From assembly GCF_900110995.1 (NCBI RefSeq), contig NZ_FOJF01000002.1, forward strand, positions 434,001 through 498,000: 64,000 nt of DNA, read 5' to 3'. The DNA is from Chitinophaga sp. YR573. GTDB lineage: Bacteria; Bacteroidota; Bacteroidia; Chitinophagales; Chitinophagaceae. The position numbers and the translations under genes were made by a program. Positions 9,777 to 17,247 of the stretch are shown here, piece by piece. Within the stretch, counting starts at the first letter, position 1. Every line of letters starts with the position of its first letter. The notes beneath the pieces were generated by a model. That model was not told the origin of the DNA and ran no database searches. It saw only the letters and a program-made list of their open reading frames with translations.

Positions 9777-9784
9777 GATCTTTG
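9777..9784 (+). promoter_or_regulatory. Possible -7 box (GATCTTTG) for the EgtD-like gene
   Basis: GATCTTTG differs at one position from the Bacteroidota -7 consensus TAnnTTTG and lies 7 bases before the ATG at 9792, which would give a nearly leaderless mRNA. No clear -33 TTG is seen at the usual distance, so the call is weak. Confidence 0.35.
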
Positions 9785-9791
9785 CGGTCTT

Positions 9792-10736
9792 ATGGAACTA
9801 CAGATAGCACAAACAGCCTTCAGAACGGATATAATAAAAGGGTTATCATCTCCTCAGAAGTTTTTGTTACCCAAATACTTTTATAATACAGAAGGAGATA
9901 GAATCTTTCAGCAGATCATGCAAGCTCCGGAGTATTATATCACCAATGCTGAAGATGAAATATTGGATTGCCAAAGTGATGAGATCTTAAAAACCAGCAT
10001 GCAATTATTCCCTACATTTGATATTGTTGAACTGGGAGCCGGTGATGCTACCAAAACAATACATCTTCTGCAGGAAGCTGTACGACTGGGCGCCAGTGAT
10101 CATTATTACCCCATTGATATTTCACGTAATACGATAGATTACCTGCATACGGCTTTGCCATCACTGGTGCCGGGAATGCAAATAACAGGTTTGGAAGGGG
10201 AGTATATCCCTATGTTACAGCAAGTACCTCTAACAAAACCCAAACTGGTTTTATTCCTGGGTGCAAACATTGGAAACATGCTGCCAGATGAAGCCCTGGC
10301 ATTTTGCAAAAGGATTTTAAATAAAGGAGATATGCTGTTAACCGGCTTCGATCTGAAAAAAGACCCTCAGAAAATTCTGGCCGCATACAATGATAAAGCC
10401 GGCTTTACAAAAGCATTTAACCTAAATTTACTGGTGCGTATCAATGATGAATTAGGCGCCGATTTCAATACCGCTCACTTTACGCATTATCCCCTGTATG
10501 ACCCGGTAACAGGGGCTTGTAAAAGTTATCTCATCAGCAGGATAAAACAACAGGTGACACTGGATGATGGCACTACTTTTAGATTTGAGAAGGATGAACC
10601 TGTTTATATGGAAGTATCGCAAAAATATAGTGAAAGAGAAATAGATAAAATGGCGATACAGGCAGGCTTTAAAACAATCCGTTCTTTTTACGATAGTAAC
10701 CACTTATTTGTAGATACACTTTGGCAAAAAAAATAA
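9792..10736 (+). CDS. EgtD-like L-histidine N-alpha-methyltransferase family protein
   Basis: 314-residue SAM-dependent methyltransferase of the Methyltransf_33 / EgtD family; EgtD trimethylates histidine to hercynine, the first step to ergothioneine. The N-terminus PKYFYNTEGDRIFQQIMQAPEYYITNAEDEIL is the family signature, the SAM glycine motif is DIVELGAGDATKT (~77-89), and YPIDISRNTIDYL carries the acidic ribose-binding residue. Length matches EgtD (about 320). No EgtB sulfoxide synthase or EgtE is in the window, so the true substrate could be histidine or another amine. The next gene begins 2 bases after its stop, indicating co-translation with the dehydrogenase. Confidence 0.82.
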   Translation: MELQIAQTAFRTDIIKGLSSPQKFLLPKYFYNTEGDRIFQQIMQAPEYYITNAEDEILDCQSDEILKTSMQLFPTFDIVELGAGDATKTIHLLQEAVRLGASDHYYPIDISRNTIDYLHTALPSLVPGMQITGLEGEYIPMLQQVPLTKPKLVLFLGANIGNMLPDEALAFCKRILNKGDMLLTGFDLKKDPQKILAAYNDKAGFTKAFNLNLLVRINDELGADFNTAHFTHYPLYDPVTGACKSYLISRIKQQVTLDDGTTFRFEKDEPVYMEVSQKYSEREIDKMAIQAGFKTIRSFYDSNHLFVDTLWQKK

Positions 10737-10738
10737 TT

Positions 10739-11716
10739 ATGAAAGCAGCAGTTTTATATCATCCGGGACCCGCAGAGAATTTTGTTATTGAAGAGAGACC
10801 AATACCTCAGCCAGGGGAAGGACAGGTATTAGTGAAGATAAAGGCTTTTGGATTAAACAGGTCGGAGTTGATGACACGTAAGGGTTTATCGCCCAGTGTG
10901 CAGTTTCCGCGTGTATTAGGGATTGAATGTGTGGGTGAGATTGAAGCAGATCCTTCAGGGGAATATAAAAAAGGTCAGCAGGTGGCTGCTTTGATGGGAG
11001 AGATGGGCCGCGCTTACGATGGGGGATATGCCGAGTATGCCGTATTACCTAAAAGCATCATTTATCCTTTTAAGAGTACGCTGCCCTGGAAACAATTAGG
11101 GGCTTTCCCGGAAATGTTTCAGACAGTCTATGGCTCATTACACAGGTCTTTAAAAATAAAGGAAGGAGAAACCTTGCTGATAAGAGGTGGTACGTCTTCT
11201 ATAGGTATGCTGGCTACACAACTGGCTAAAAATAAACATGTAACTGTTATTGCAACCACCCGTAAAGAAGAAAGCAGACAGTTACTGATGGATAACGGTG
11301 CCACACATGTACTCATAGACAATGGCCACCTGGAAGAACAACTGAAGGCTATCTATCCCGCTGGTGTTAACAAGGTATTGGAGCTTGTTGGTACAATTAC
11401 ACTGGCGGACTCATTAAGATGTGCCGCTGAAGGGGGGACTGTCTGTATGACAGGCATGCTTTCGGAAACATGGTCAATGCCCAGCTTTGTACCGATGGAT
11501 TTAATACCATCTACCATAAACCTCACGACTTATCACAGCGACCATATCCGCATTTCTACTCACACTTTTCAGGAGTTTTTGACCGCCGTTGAGGCTGGGC
11601 AGGTGAACCTGAATGTAAGCAGAACCTTTCAACTGGAAGAGATCGTTGAAGCTCATAAATTTATGGAAAGTAATAAGGCCGGGGGGAAAATAGTAGTATT
11701 GACTTCCCATTCATAG
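10739..11716 (+). CDS. Zinc-independent medium-chain dehydrogenase / quinone-oxidoreductase-like protein
   Basis: 325-residue member of the MDR superfamily. The N-terminal GroES-like domain (MKAAVLYHPGPAENFVIEERPIPQPGEGQVLVKIKAFGLNRSE) lacks the catalytic and structural zinc Cys clusters. The Rossmann domain begins at LLIRGGTSSIGMLATQLAK (~150), a modified AXXGXXG NADPH motif with TSSIG. These features fit an NADPH:quinone oxidoreductase or enoyl reductase. I choose ATG 10739 because it yields the canonical MKAAV start; an in-frame TTG at 10721 would overlap the previous gene. It is translationally linked to the EgtD-like gene, but a shared pathway is not established. Confidence 0.85.
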   Translation: MKAAVLYHPGPAENFVIEERPIPQPGEGQVLVKIKAFGLNRSELMTRKGLSPSVQFPRVLGIECVGEIEADPSGEYKKGQQVAALMGEMGRAYDGGYAEYAVLPKSIIYPFKSTLPWKQLGAFPEMFQTVYGSLHRSLKIKEGETLLIRGGTSSIGMLATQLAKNKHVTVIATTRKEESRQLLMDNGATHVLIDNGHLEEQLKAIYPAGVNKVLELVGTITLADSLRCAAEGGTVCMTGMLSETWSMPSFVPMDLIPSTINLTTYHSDHIRISTHTFQEFLTAVEAGQVNLNVSRTFQLEEIVEAHKFMESNKAGGKIVVLTSHS

Positions 11717-11874
11717 ATTAATGCCGTAACAAGATGGTTATGAGGTTTTTACTTCGAGTTCAGCAAGCAATGGATATTATATTATCCTCATAAGAAATCC
11801 ATGTTTTTTCAATTATTTTTCATCTTTTATGAAAATTCATTTCTTAAATATGGATTTAAAACTATATTTAAGGT
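11717..11874. other. Intergenic leader of the desaturase gene
   Basis: 158 A/T-rich bases with no ORF. TATATTTA at about 11863 is only a poor match to the TAnnTTTG box. Nothing else is recognisable. Confidence 0.3.
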
Positions 11875-12855
11875 ATGGATACCAATGCGAACGACTTTAC
11901 ATGGAGTCAAGAACCGAACCCACATCACGTTCGGGTGAGACAAATACTCAAACAACATCCTGAAATGAAGGAGCTGATCGGTAAAAATCCCTATACGATT
12001 TTTATGATTATTGGCCTGGTTTCGGCTCAGGTTGCCATTTCGTATTTTGTTAGTGATGTTTCCTGGTGGATTGTCTTTTTGGCAGCTTATGCTGTAGGCG
12101 CTTTTATCAGCCATGCTTTATGGGTAATGATACATGAAGCAAGTCATGGTCTTATATTCCGTGGAAAAGTGCCTAACCTGATGGCAGGGATATTGGCTAA
12201 TCTTCCCCATATTTTCGCCAGCTCTGTTTCTTTTCAACGCTATCACCTGAAACACCATGCTCACCAGGGTGAACATGATCTGGATGCTGATTTGCCTGAT
12301 TTCTGGGAAGCAAAACTGGTAAGTAACAATCCATTTAATAAAATGCTCTGGTTCCTTCTTTTCCCGGTATTCCAGGTAACAAGAACTGCCAGATTGAATA
12401 TCGACCTTTTCGATCGCTGGATCTTACTGAACTGGATCATCCAGATCAGCTTTAATGTGGCACTCTTTGTATTCCTTGGCCCTAAAGCCTTTGTGTTTAT
12501 GCTGGCCAGCTTCTTTTTCTCTGTAGGGCTGCATCCTCTCGGAGCCAGATGGATTCAGGAGCATTATCTGACCCTCGATCCTATACAGGAGACTTACAGC
12601 TATTACGGGCCACTGAATAAAGTAGCCTTTAATGTAGGGTTCCATAATGAACACCATGACTTCCCTTCCATTCCATGGAATAAGTTACCACAGATCAAGA
12701 GCAAAGCACCAGCTTATTATGATACGTTATTATCACATCAATCCTGGACAAAACTCTTCTTTAGTTTTATTTTCAATCCGAAACTATCGCTTTATTCACG
12801 TGTGTTAAGAAAGGAAAAAGTGAAGATTATAAAAGAAAGTGAAGTAACTGCTTAA
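11875..12855 (+). CDS. Membrane fatty-acyl/sphingolipid desaturase, DEGS-like (dihydroceramide delta-4 desaturase family)
   Basis: 326-residue integral-membrane di-iron desaturase. The three histidine boxes are HEASH (87-91), HLKHH (124-128) and HNEHH (257-261). The whole protein, not only the boxes, resembles eukaryotic DEGS1 as I remember it. The N-terminal DFTWSQEPNPHH...ILKQHPEMKELI matches the small Lipid_DES domain, VSFQRYHLKHH matches ISFKRYHMDHH, and ETYSYYGPLNKVAFNVGFHN and EHHDFPSIPWNKLP are almost the eukaryotic sequence. Four or so hydrophobic segments surround the boxes. Bacteroidota make dihydroceramides, so a plausible reaction is insertion of the delta-4 double bond, but a fatty-acyl substrate is possible. 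It is monocistronic, ending in a shared bidirectional terminator. Confidence 0.85.
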   Translation: MDTNANDFTWSQEPNPHHVRVRQILKQHPEMKELIGKNPYTIFMIIGLVSAQVAISYFVSDVSWWIVFLAAYAVGAFISHALWVMIHEASHGLIFRGKVPNLMAGILANLPHIFASSVSFQRYHLKHHAHQGEHDLDADLPDFWEAKLVSNNPFNKMLWFLLFPVFQVTRTARLNIDLFDRWILLNWIIQISFNVALFVFLGPKAFVFMLASFFFSVGLHPLGARWIQEHYLTLDPIQETYSYYGPLNKVAFNVGFHNEHHDFPSIPWNKLPQIKSKAPAYYDTLLSHQSWTKLFFSFIFNPKLSLYSRVLRKEKVKIIKESEVTA

Positions 12856-12859
12856 ATAG

Positions 12860-12891
12860 AAAAAGGCGATTCAATACTGAATCGCCTTTTT
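12860..12891. terminator. Bidirectional terminator between desaturase (+) and LysE gene (-)
   Basis: Perfect 14-bp stem AAAAAGGCGATTCA / TGAATCGCCTTTTT with loop ATAC; A- and T-tracts on both sides serve both strands. On the minus strand the 5' arm is made from the last codons (Lys-Lys-Ala-Ile-Gln) and the stop codon of the LysE gene. Confidence 0.92.
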
Positions 12892-13497
12892 CATTATCAG
12901 TCTGTAACCCTGCATTAAACCTGTAAATAATAATGTGAACCCTAATACCCAATTAATAAGATATTGCTGCGTTTTAAGAACGTCCATTAAAAAACTCCCT
13001 ATTAATCCATAGAGTATAAAAGCAGCCGCTGTTCCTGTTCCAACAGCCAGGATATAAATACTATACCCGTTATCATTCAATACCTGCCTGCTTTTTAATA
13101 CGGCTGTCCAGCCCATCCAAAAAGGAAGATGCAGCGGATTAAGCAGACTAAGTAGCAATCCCGTATAAAAAGGCTGTTTTCCTGCAAGTGGCAGCACATC
13201 TGCAATGGTACGCATCTGAAAGGCTGCTTCAAGGCTTTTGAACGCAAGAAATAAAATGGCGACACATATCATCAGGCTCAGGATCTTAAATAACTGCCGT
13301 AAGCGGATCAGGCGGTCAATTAAAAATAAGGCTATCCTCACGACTATTACTTCAATAAAAATAGCTGCTACTCCAAACTGAATAGCCCCGGTAACATTAT
13401 TATTAAGTGCATAATTAGCAACATTGGTGTTTAATGTCCCTATTGGCAATGTACCGATGAAACTGATAAGAAAAGCAGCAGAGAATAATTTCTTCAT
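12871..13497 (-). CDS. LysE/RhtB-family amino-acid or metabolite exporter
   Basis: 208-residue inner-membrane protein with about six hydrophobic helices. The N-terminal LISFIGTLPIGTLNTNVANYALNN corresponds to the LysE signature (G-x-x-P-G-P-x-x region), and NPLHLPFWMGWTAVL to the conserved helix in the second half. Family members export amino acids such as lysine or threonine, or other metabolites. ATG 13497 lies one base after the stop of the NRDE/ATP-grasp gene, so translation is coupled; an in-frame TTG at 13506 would overlap. It is the last gene of the ECF operon. Inference: it exports the product of the upstream ligase or a toxic amine. Confidence 0.85.
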   Translation of the reverse strand: MKKLFSAAFLISFIGTLPIGTLNTNVANYALNNNVTGAIQFGVAAIFIEVIVVRIALFLIDRLIRLRQLFKILSLMICVAILFLAFKSLEAAFQMRTIADVLPLAGKQPFYTGLLLSLLNPLHLPFWMGWTAVLKSRQVLNDNGYSIYILAVGTGTAAAFILYGLIGSFLMDVLKTQQYLINWVLGFTLLFTGLMQGYRLIMKKAIQY

Positions 13498-13498
13498 A

Positions 13499-15157
13499 TC
13501 AACCAATTAATTTGAAATATTCAGCATTTTTCCTGAGCATATTCATACCGTCCTTATACGTCATATAAGTAAGCGCTTTCTTATCCTTGTTTATCTTACT
13601 GATCCGGTATAAAATCTTCCAGTGACGAATGATTTCTTTCCATGCATAAAAGATGGAATGATCATAAATATGGGTGGGTTCACTTCCTGCTCCATTCAGC
13701 TCAACGATAGAAAAGTTTTCTCCCCTGCAAAGCTCTTCCCAGCTGTTGTACATGATATCCAGTCTGCCGAAATAAAATTCAGGTATCTGCTGGCAAACCG
13801 TATCTATGACGGCGGTTAACTGATCATTGATCAGATGACTCAGATCGATAAATTTAGCGCCTCTGGCATGATTACCATAAGGAATCAGTGTAAGGGATTC
13901 TCCTTTCGCTAATACACGTCTGGACAGGTTATTATAAGTACGGCGGAGAGCAGGTAACTGTAATAAATAACGGGGATTTCTGATGATGAGTTCTTCCATT
14001 GTTGAGACACCATCTCCTGTAACGGATAAGAATTCTTTACCCACAATACCGGAAATATGTCCGCTGCCTGCTCCCGGAAATCTATAATAAAAGATGCCCA
14101 CTTCATTTTTAAACGGGATATATTCCTGTAATAAAAAATCAACAGGAATCTGCCGGATATAGTCAGATAATTCTGTCTCATTATTTATCAGTTTTACCTG
14201 TACTCCCTTGCAACCGATATCGGGTTTGGCAATTACCGGATAATTAGGATGGACTGTTGATCCGGCTTTGAATGCAATTGTTTTTGGATAATATTGCTGT
14301 GGAATCAGACCGTAGATGAGCGTTTTACTTTCTAATGCAAAACCTCCGTTCTCAATCAATGGATTCGCTGTGTTGAAAAAGAAAAAAGAACGGCATTTCA
14401 TACTTAACCAAAACCAGTAAAGCATGATAGGAGCGTAGATCACTTTGGAAGGCCAGTATTCCCAGTTAAAAAGCCGGATGAAGCACCTTTTTAAGCGATA
14501 TGCCCGTGGGGAGAGTGTACGTGTATACTGATGCTTCAAATCGTTGTATGTCATGGTAACGTTATCTGCTGTAATATGAATATTGGTAATGCTTACAGTC
14601 TTTATCTTTTCCCCGTTCAGCTTCATATCATGATGGAAATGCAAAATTTCTTCTGTGGTTGTAGCGGATGCACCCCATTGATTAAAACAATCCTCTTTTT
14701 CAGCTGTAATTGTTTTGTCATACAGGGTAGCAGATGACCAGATATGGGCTGTTTTATTATCCAGTAATCTCTGGTGTTTTTTATCCCCGTCCCAACGGCA
14801 TTCATACAATCTTCCCGAAACATATAAGATCAGTGTAAATGGCGCTATGTCATCAAGGTCTGTTTCCATGAAGCATTGTTCGGGATGGGCATCCTTTATA
14901 ATGTCTAATAGTATGAGCCCGCGGCTTTTCCTGTAAGCAGGTTTAACCTGGTATTTTACAAAAGCCCCATTGAGTAAAATGACTACATCACCATTGCGTT
15001 TGGCAGCCAGCCAGCTGCCGTTCTTATCCGTATCTTTAGGATATAACAACCCGTTATATTCCTTTGGAATAATGGCTTTACTTCTGCCGATATGTTCATC
15101 CCTGTTAGAAGTAAGATGAACGCCATTTGTAGTGGGGATGAAAGTTACTGTACACAT
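13499..15157 (-). CDS. NRDE/TANGO2 domain fused to an ATP-grasp ligase domain
   Basis: 552 residues with two recognisable halves. Residues 1-~215 form an NRDE (TANGO2-type) domain: MCTVTF with Cys2 as the putative Ntn nucleophile, TSNRDEHIGR as the name-giving motif, and GSWLAAKRNGDVVILLNG. Residues ~240-552 form an ATP-grasp domain of D-Ala-D-Ala ligase-like type: VIAKPDIGCKGVQVK (phosphate-loop Lys and Gly), LLQEYIPFKNEVGIFYYR, YFGRLDIMYNSWEEL and SIVELNGAGSEPTHIYD (Mg-binding Glu/Asn). The bridge (SKVIYAPIMLYWFWLSMKCRSFFFF) occurs at the start of free-standing ATP-grasp proteins in this phylum. The start codon overlaps the end of the DinB gene by 13 bases. Expected roles are amidase-like or haem-related (NRDE) and amide-bond ligation (ATP-grasp); the substrate is unknown. 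Confidence 0.82.
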   Translation of the reverse strand: MCTVTFIPTTNGVHLTSNRDEHIGRSKAIIPKEYNGLLYPKDTDKNGSWLAAKRNGDVVILLNGAFVKYQVKPAYRKSRGLILLDIIKDAHPEQCFMETDLDDIAPFTLILYVSGRLYECRWDGDKKHQRLLDNKTAHIWSSATLYDKTITAEKEDCFNQWGASATTTEEILHFHHDMKLNGEKIKTVSITNIHITADNVTMTYNDLKHQYTRTLSPRAYRLKRCFIRLFNWEYWPSKVIYAPIMLYWFWLSMKCRSFFFFNTANPLIENGGFALESKTLIYGLIPQQYYPKTIAFKAGSTVHPNYPVIAKPDIGCKGVQVKLINNETELSDYIRQIPVDFLLQEYIPFKNEVGIFYYRFPGAGSGHISGIVGKEFLSVTGDGVSTMEELIIRNPRYLLQLPALRRTYNNLSRRVLAKGESLTLIPYGNHARGAKFIDLSHLINDQLTAVIDTVCQQIPEFYFGRLDIMYNSWEELCRGENFSIVELNGAGSEPTHIYDHSIFYAWKEIIRHWKILYRISKINKDKKALTYMTYKDGMNMLRKNAEYFKLIG

Positions 15158-15615
15158 GACTGCCGGTATTTTAGTGTGGATGCGGCTACACCAAATTCAC
15201 CAGGGACAACTATGTCACTGATGGTTCCTATGCCTATTCTGATGAGTGCCATGTGATGCACCATATGTTCCATATTATAGATCAATTCACGGAAATAATT
15301 AGTGGGAATATCTCCGTATTCAACATGCAGGACAAGTTGTTTATCCGGACGAAGAATGCTTACTGCCACTTCATTCATGACATTTATAGCAAAGAGTTTA
15401 TCAGATTCAATAGTATGATCCCGAAGGCGTTTGTCATAATCCACTATTCCATTTTCATATCCTTTATTTAGCTCAGTAAAGAACTCAAGGATATGCCTGG
15501 TATGCTGGCCTATTGTAGCCCCGGATAATACTTTTACAGGAGTAGTATATTGTTTATCTGAGAGCGCTTCAAGTGCATGTTTTAACTGCTCCAGTAAATC
15601 AATGATAGATTGCAT
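15145..15615 (-). CDS. DinB-family putative metal-dependent protein
   Basis: 156-residue four-helix-bundle protein. Start at 15615 gives MQSIIDLLEQLKHALEALSDKQY, the normal DinB opening; the frame continues upstream only because it overlaps the DoxX gene. Probable metal ligands are His in GATIGQHTRHILEFF and the pair in NMEHMVHHMALIRIG, matching the three-His arrangement of DinB/YfiT proteins. Known relatives are thiol-S-transferases (bacillithiol, mycothiol) or of unknown activity. The 5' end overlaps the DoxX stop by 17 bases and the 3' end overlaps the next gene by 13, so it is firmly within the operon. Confidence 0.85.
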   Translation of the reverse strand: MQSIIDLLEQLKHALEALSDKQYTTPVKVLSGATIGQHTRHILEFFTELNKGYENGIVDYDKRLRDHTIESDKLFAINVMNEVAVSILRPDKQLVLHVEYGDIPTNYFRELIYNMEHMVHHMALIRIGIGTISDIVVPGEFGVAASTLKYRQSCVQ

Positions 15616-16015
15616 GTCTGAACAATTTGAAGAATGAAATAAACTGCTTCCGGAAGGTGATAAATAATATGACGGAGCTGGTGAATACCAGCAGTGCATA
15701 AATGAATAACAGACCACCATCATCCTGTACTACAATTCCCAGTTTTGTAAGATGAGAGAAAATGGCTCCGCTCATAATACCGGCAGCCAGGAAAGCGCCT
15801 ATACTTGTAGTGCGTGGAATCAGCAGCAAAACAGATGCAATCAGTTCCATGATTCCTGTTCCTATCCTTCCCCATGGCTCCAGACCCAGTCTGGAGAAAA
15901 TGTATACTGATTCAGGTGCTGCCGTGAATTTAAAAAACAATGTTTGTAACATGATTATGGCTGCTAAGAGCCGTAATCCCCAAATCAGTATATTAAATTG
16001 CTTGTATGTTATCAT
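15599..16015 (-). CDS. DoxX-family membrane protein
   Basis: 138 residues, four hydrophobic segments (~8-28, 50-70, 75-93, 105-125). FNILIWGLRLLAAIIMLQTLFFKFTAAPESV and GTGIMELIASVLLLIPRTTSIGAFLAAGIM are typical of DoxX/DoxD-like proteins, which sit in the cytoplasmic membrane and are linked to thiosulfate:quinone oxidation or to redox-stress complexes. The start lies 2 bases after the YHS gene stop. Together with the YHS and DinB proteins it suggests redox or thiol stress defence; this is inference. Confidence 0.88.
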   Translation of the reverse strand: MITYKQFNILIWGLRLLAAIIMLQTLFFKFTAAPESVYIFSRLGLEPWGRIGTGIMELIASVLLLIPRTTSIGAFLAAGIMSGAIFSHLTKLGIVVQDDGGLLFIYALLVFTSSVILFITFRKQFISFFKLFRHAIYH

Positions 16016-16017
16016 GA

Positions 16018-16455
16018 TTATTCTTTGTTTTTGAGTGCAGGCCAGTTGGCATCAGCTTTCATAATCAGGTTCTTTTGATCTTTGGTCCACATTTCTTTTA
16101 CCTTACTATTGTAATTGAAATACAGTTTATCATCTGCAATGGTCCATGTATCTATTTGTGTGGGTGCTTTATGACCATCTGCTGTTCCATACGCACAGTA
16201 TCCTCCGTATTGTGGTGCGTATTTCTCAGGAGAAGATTTAAAGGCATTCATATTGTCTTTATTCGAAAAGAGCCAGGTAGCCCCTTTCCATTGATAAGAA
16301 AGACTATCAGCTCCTTTCATGGGCCTGGATGCTGTAAAGAAAGCCACAGGATCATACCCGTTAATGGCTTTGCCCGCTGTTGTGTAAACTTCGGATTTCT
16401 GTGCATTGGCATGTAGAAAGCCAAGAATGATAAGTGTTGTGAATACCAGTTTCAT
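16018..16455 (-). CDS. Exported YHS-domain protein (second copy)
   Basis: 145 residues with a signal peptide (MKLVFTTLIILGFLHANA-Q). The mature part is one YHS-like domain: AINGYDPVAFFTASRPMKG, TWLFSNKDNMNAFKSSPEKY and APQYGGYCAYGTADG. It is a paralogue of the preceding YHS gene. The classic heavy-metal CxxC of YHS domains is absent; a single Cys remains in GGYCAYG. Family function is not well defined; YHS proteins are often near metal or redox genes. It is located 3 bases after its paralogue and 2 before doxX. Confidence 0.88.
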   Translation of the reverse strand: MKLVFTTLIILGFLHANAQKSEVYTTAGKAINGYDPVAFFTASRPMKGADSLSYQWKGATWLFSNKDNMNAFKSSPEKYAPQYGGYCAYGTADGHKAPTQIDTWTIADDKLYFNYNSKVKEMWTKDQKNLIMKADANWPALKNKE

Positions 16456-16458
16456 TTT

Positions 16459-16911
16459 TTACTTTTTTAAAAGGTTATTCCAGTTTGCGTCTGCTTTATT
16501 TTTAAGATTATTCTCGTCTTTATCCCAGGACTTTTTAGTGTTATTGAAGAACTTGTTGTAGAAGAGATATAACTTACCATTTATAAGCTTGAAGGTCTCA
16601 GGATCTACTTCTACTTTTTCTCCGCTGGCTCCCATAGCATAAGCGCACCAGCCACCATATTGTGGTTGATATTTTACAGGATTAGCCTTAAACAGCTCTC
16701 TGTTGCCGGCAGATGCGAAATGGTAAGTGGCGCCTTCAGTAGTGAACGCAAATTCTTTTTTACCTTCAATGGCTTTTGGGGAAGTGAAATACGATACAGG
16801 ATCATAGCCTTCAATGGCTAAACCTGATTTATCCGTATTTGTTTTTTTCTGTGCAGATAAAATATTTATTGAGAAAATAAATATTACAAGAAGAGAAGTT
16901 AATTTTTTCAT
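16459..16911 (-). CDS. Exported YHS-domain protein (first copy)
   Basis: 150 residues with signal peptide (MKKLTSLLVIFIFSINILSA-Q). YHS signature: AIEGYDPVSYFTSPKAIEG, YHFASAGNRELFKANPVKYQ and PQYGGWCAYAMGASG. ATG 16911 is preferred over an upstream in-frame start at 16944, because 16944 lies within the -10 region of an internal promoter and before a normal signal peptide. It is the first gene served by that internal promoter, and its ATG is the last base of a 12-bp inverted repeat. Probably periplasmic; the partner or metal is unknown. Confidence 0.88.
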   Translation of the reverse strand: MKKLTSLLVIFIFSINILSAQKKTNTDKSGLAIEGYDPVSYFTSPKAIEGKKEFAFTTEGATYHFASAGNRELFKANPVKYQPQYGGWCAYAMGASGEKVEVDPETFKLINGKLYLFYNKFFNNTKKSWDKDENNLKNKADANWNNLLKK

Positions 16912-16952
16912 GATCTGATTGCAATGTTTGATGGTTTGTCGCAATCAGATCA
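16911..16952 (-). promoter_or_regulatory. Inverted repeat that would sequester the YHS start codon in read-through mRNA
   Basis: Perfect 12-bp arms TGATCTGATTGC / GCAATCAGATCA with an 18-base loop. The A of the YHS ATG is the last base of the 3' arm, so a transcript carrying both arms hides the start and the ribosome landing region. The -10 of the internal ECF-type promoter lies in the loop, so a transcript started there lacks the 5' arm. The geometry is read directly; the regulatory role is inference. Confidence 0.6.
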
Positions 16953-16962
16953 TAAACCTTAC
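16935..16962 (-). promoter_or_regulatory. Internal ECF-type promoter before the YHS genes
   Basis: TGTAAGG-N15-CGACAAA on the minus strand (-35 GTAAGG 16962-16957, -10 CGACAAA 16941-16935). Same spacing and sequence as the promoters of the sigma gene and the divergent lipoprotein. The TAA stop of the anti-sigma gene lies inside the -35 element. The expected start point is about 18 bases before the YHS ATG. Confidence 0.72.
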
Positions 16963-17237
16963 AATGTTTTTTTTATTTCTTTGTCTATACGTTGTTGCAA
17001 TTCTTTCTTAAAATCATCTTCCAGTTTCATTGTTTTATATTGGGGTAGTTGAAAGAGATTTTTTACTGTCCGGTTGATCAGGATGCTTTGCTGCTGAAAG
17101 ATGCGGCATATCACACAACCTGACAGATGAATTTTTAATTCTATCTTTTCACGTAGCGTGATAGTTCCAATCTGCTTTTTTTCAATCAGAAAGGTGGCTT
17201 TTTTGCAGTTGTAAGCAATTTTCTTTAATCTGTTCAT
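16959..17237 (-). CDS. Short zinc-finger anti-sigma factor
   Basis: 92 residues. The motif HLSGCVIC (H-x3-C-x2-C, ~38-45) with an upstream His/Cys helix is the ZAS zinc-binding signature of anti-sigma factors; KEKIELKIHLSGCVICRIFQQQ resembles the zf-HC2 helix. No transmembrane segment follows, so it would be a cytoplasmic, possibly redox- or metal-sensing anti-sigma factor that releases the sigma factor when zinc or thiols are altered. It starts 10 bases after the sigma gene stop, the normal pairing. Short length (usual 80-100 for soluble ZAS) is fine. Confidence 0.8.
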   Translation of the reverse strand: MNRLKKIAYNCKKATFLIEKKQIGTITLREKIELKIHLSGCVICRIFQQQSILINRTVKNLFQLPQYKTMKLEDDFKKELQQRIDKEIKKTL

Positions 17238-17247
17238 TTTGGTTGAT

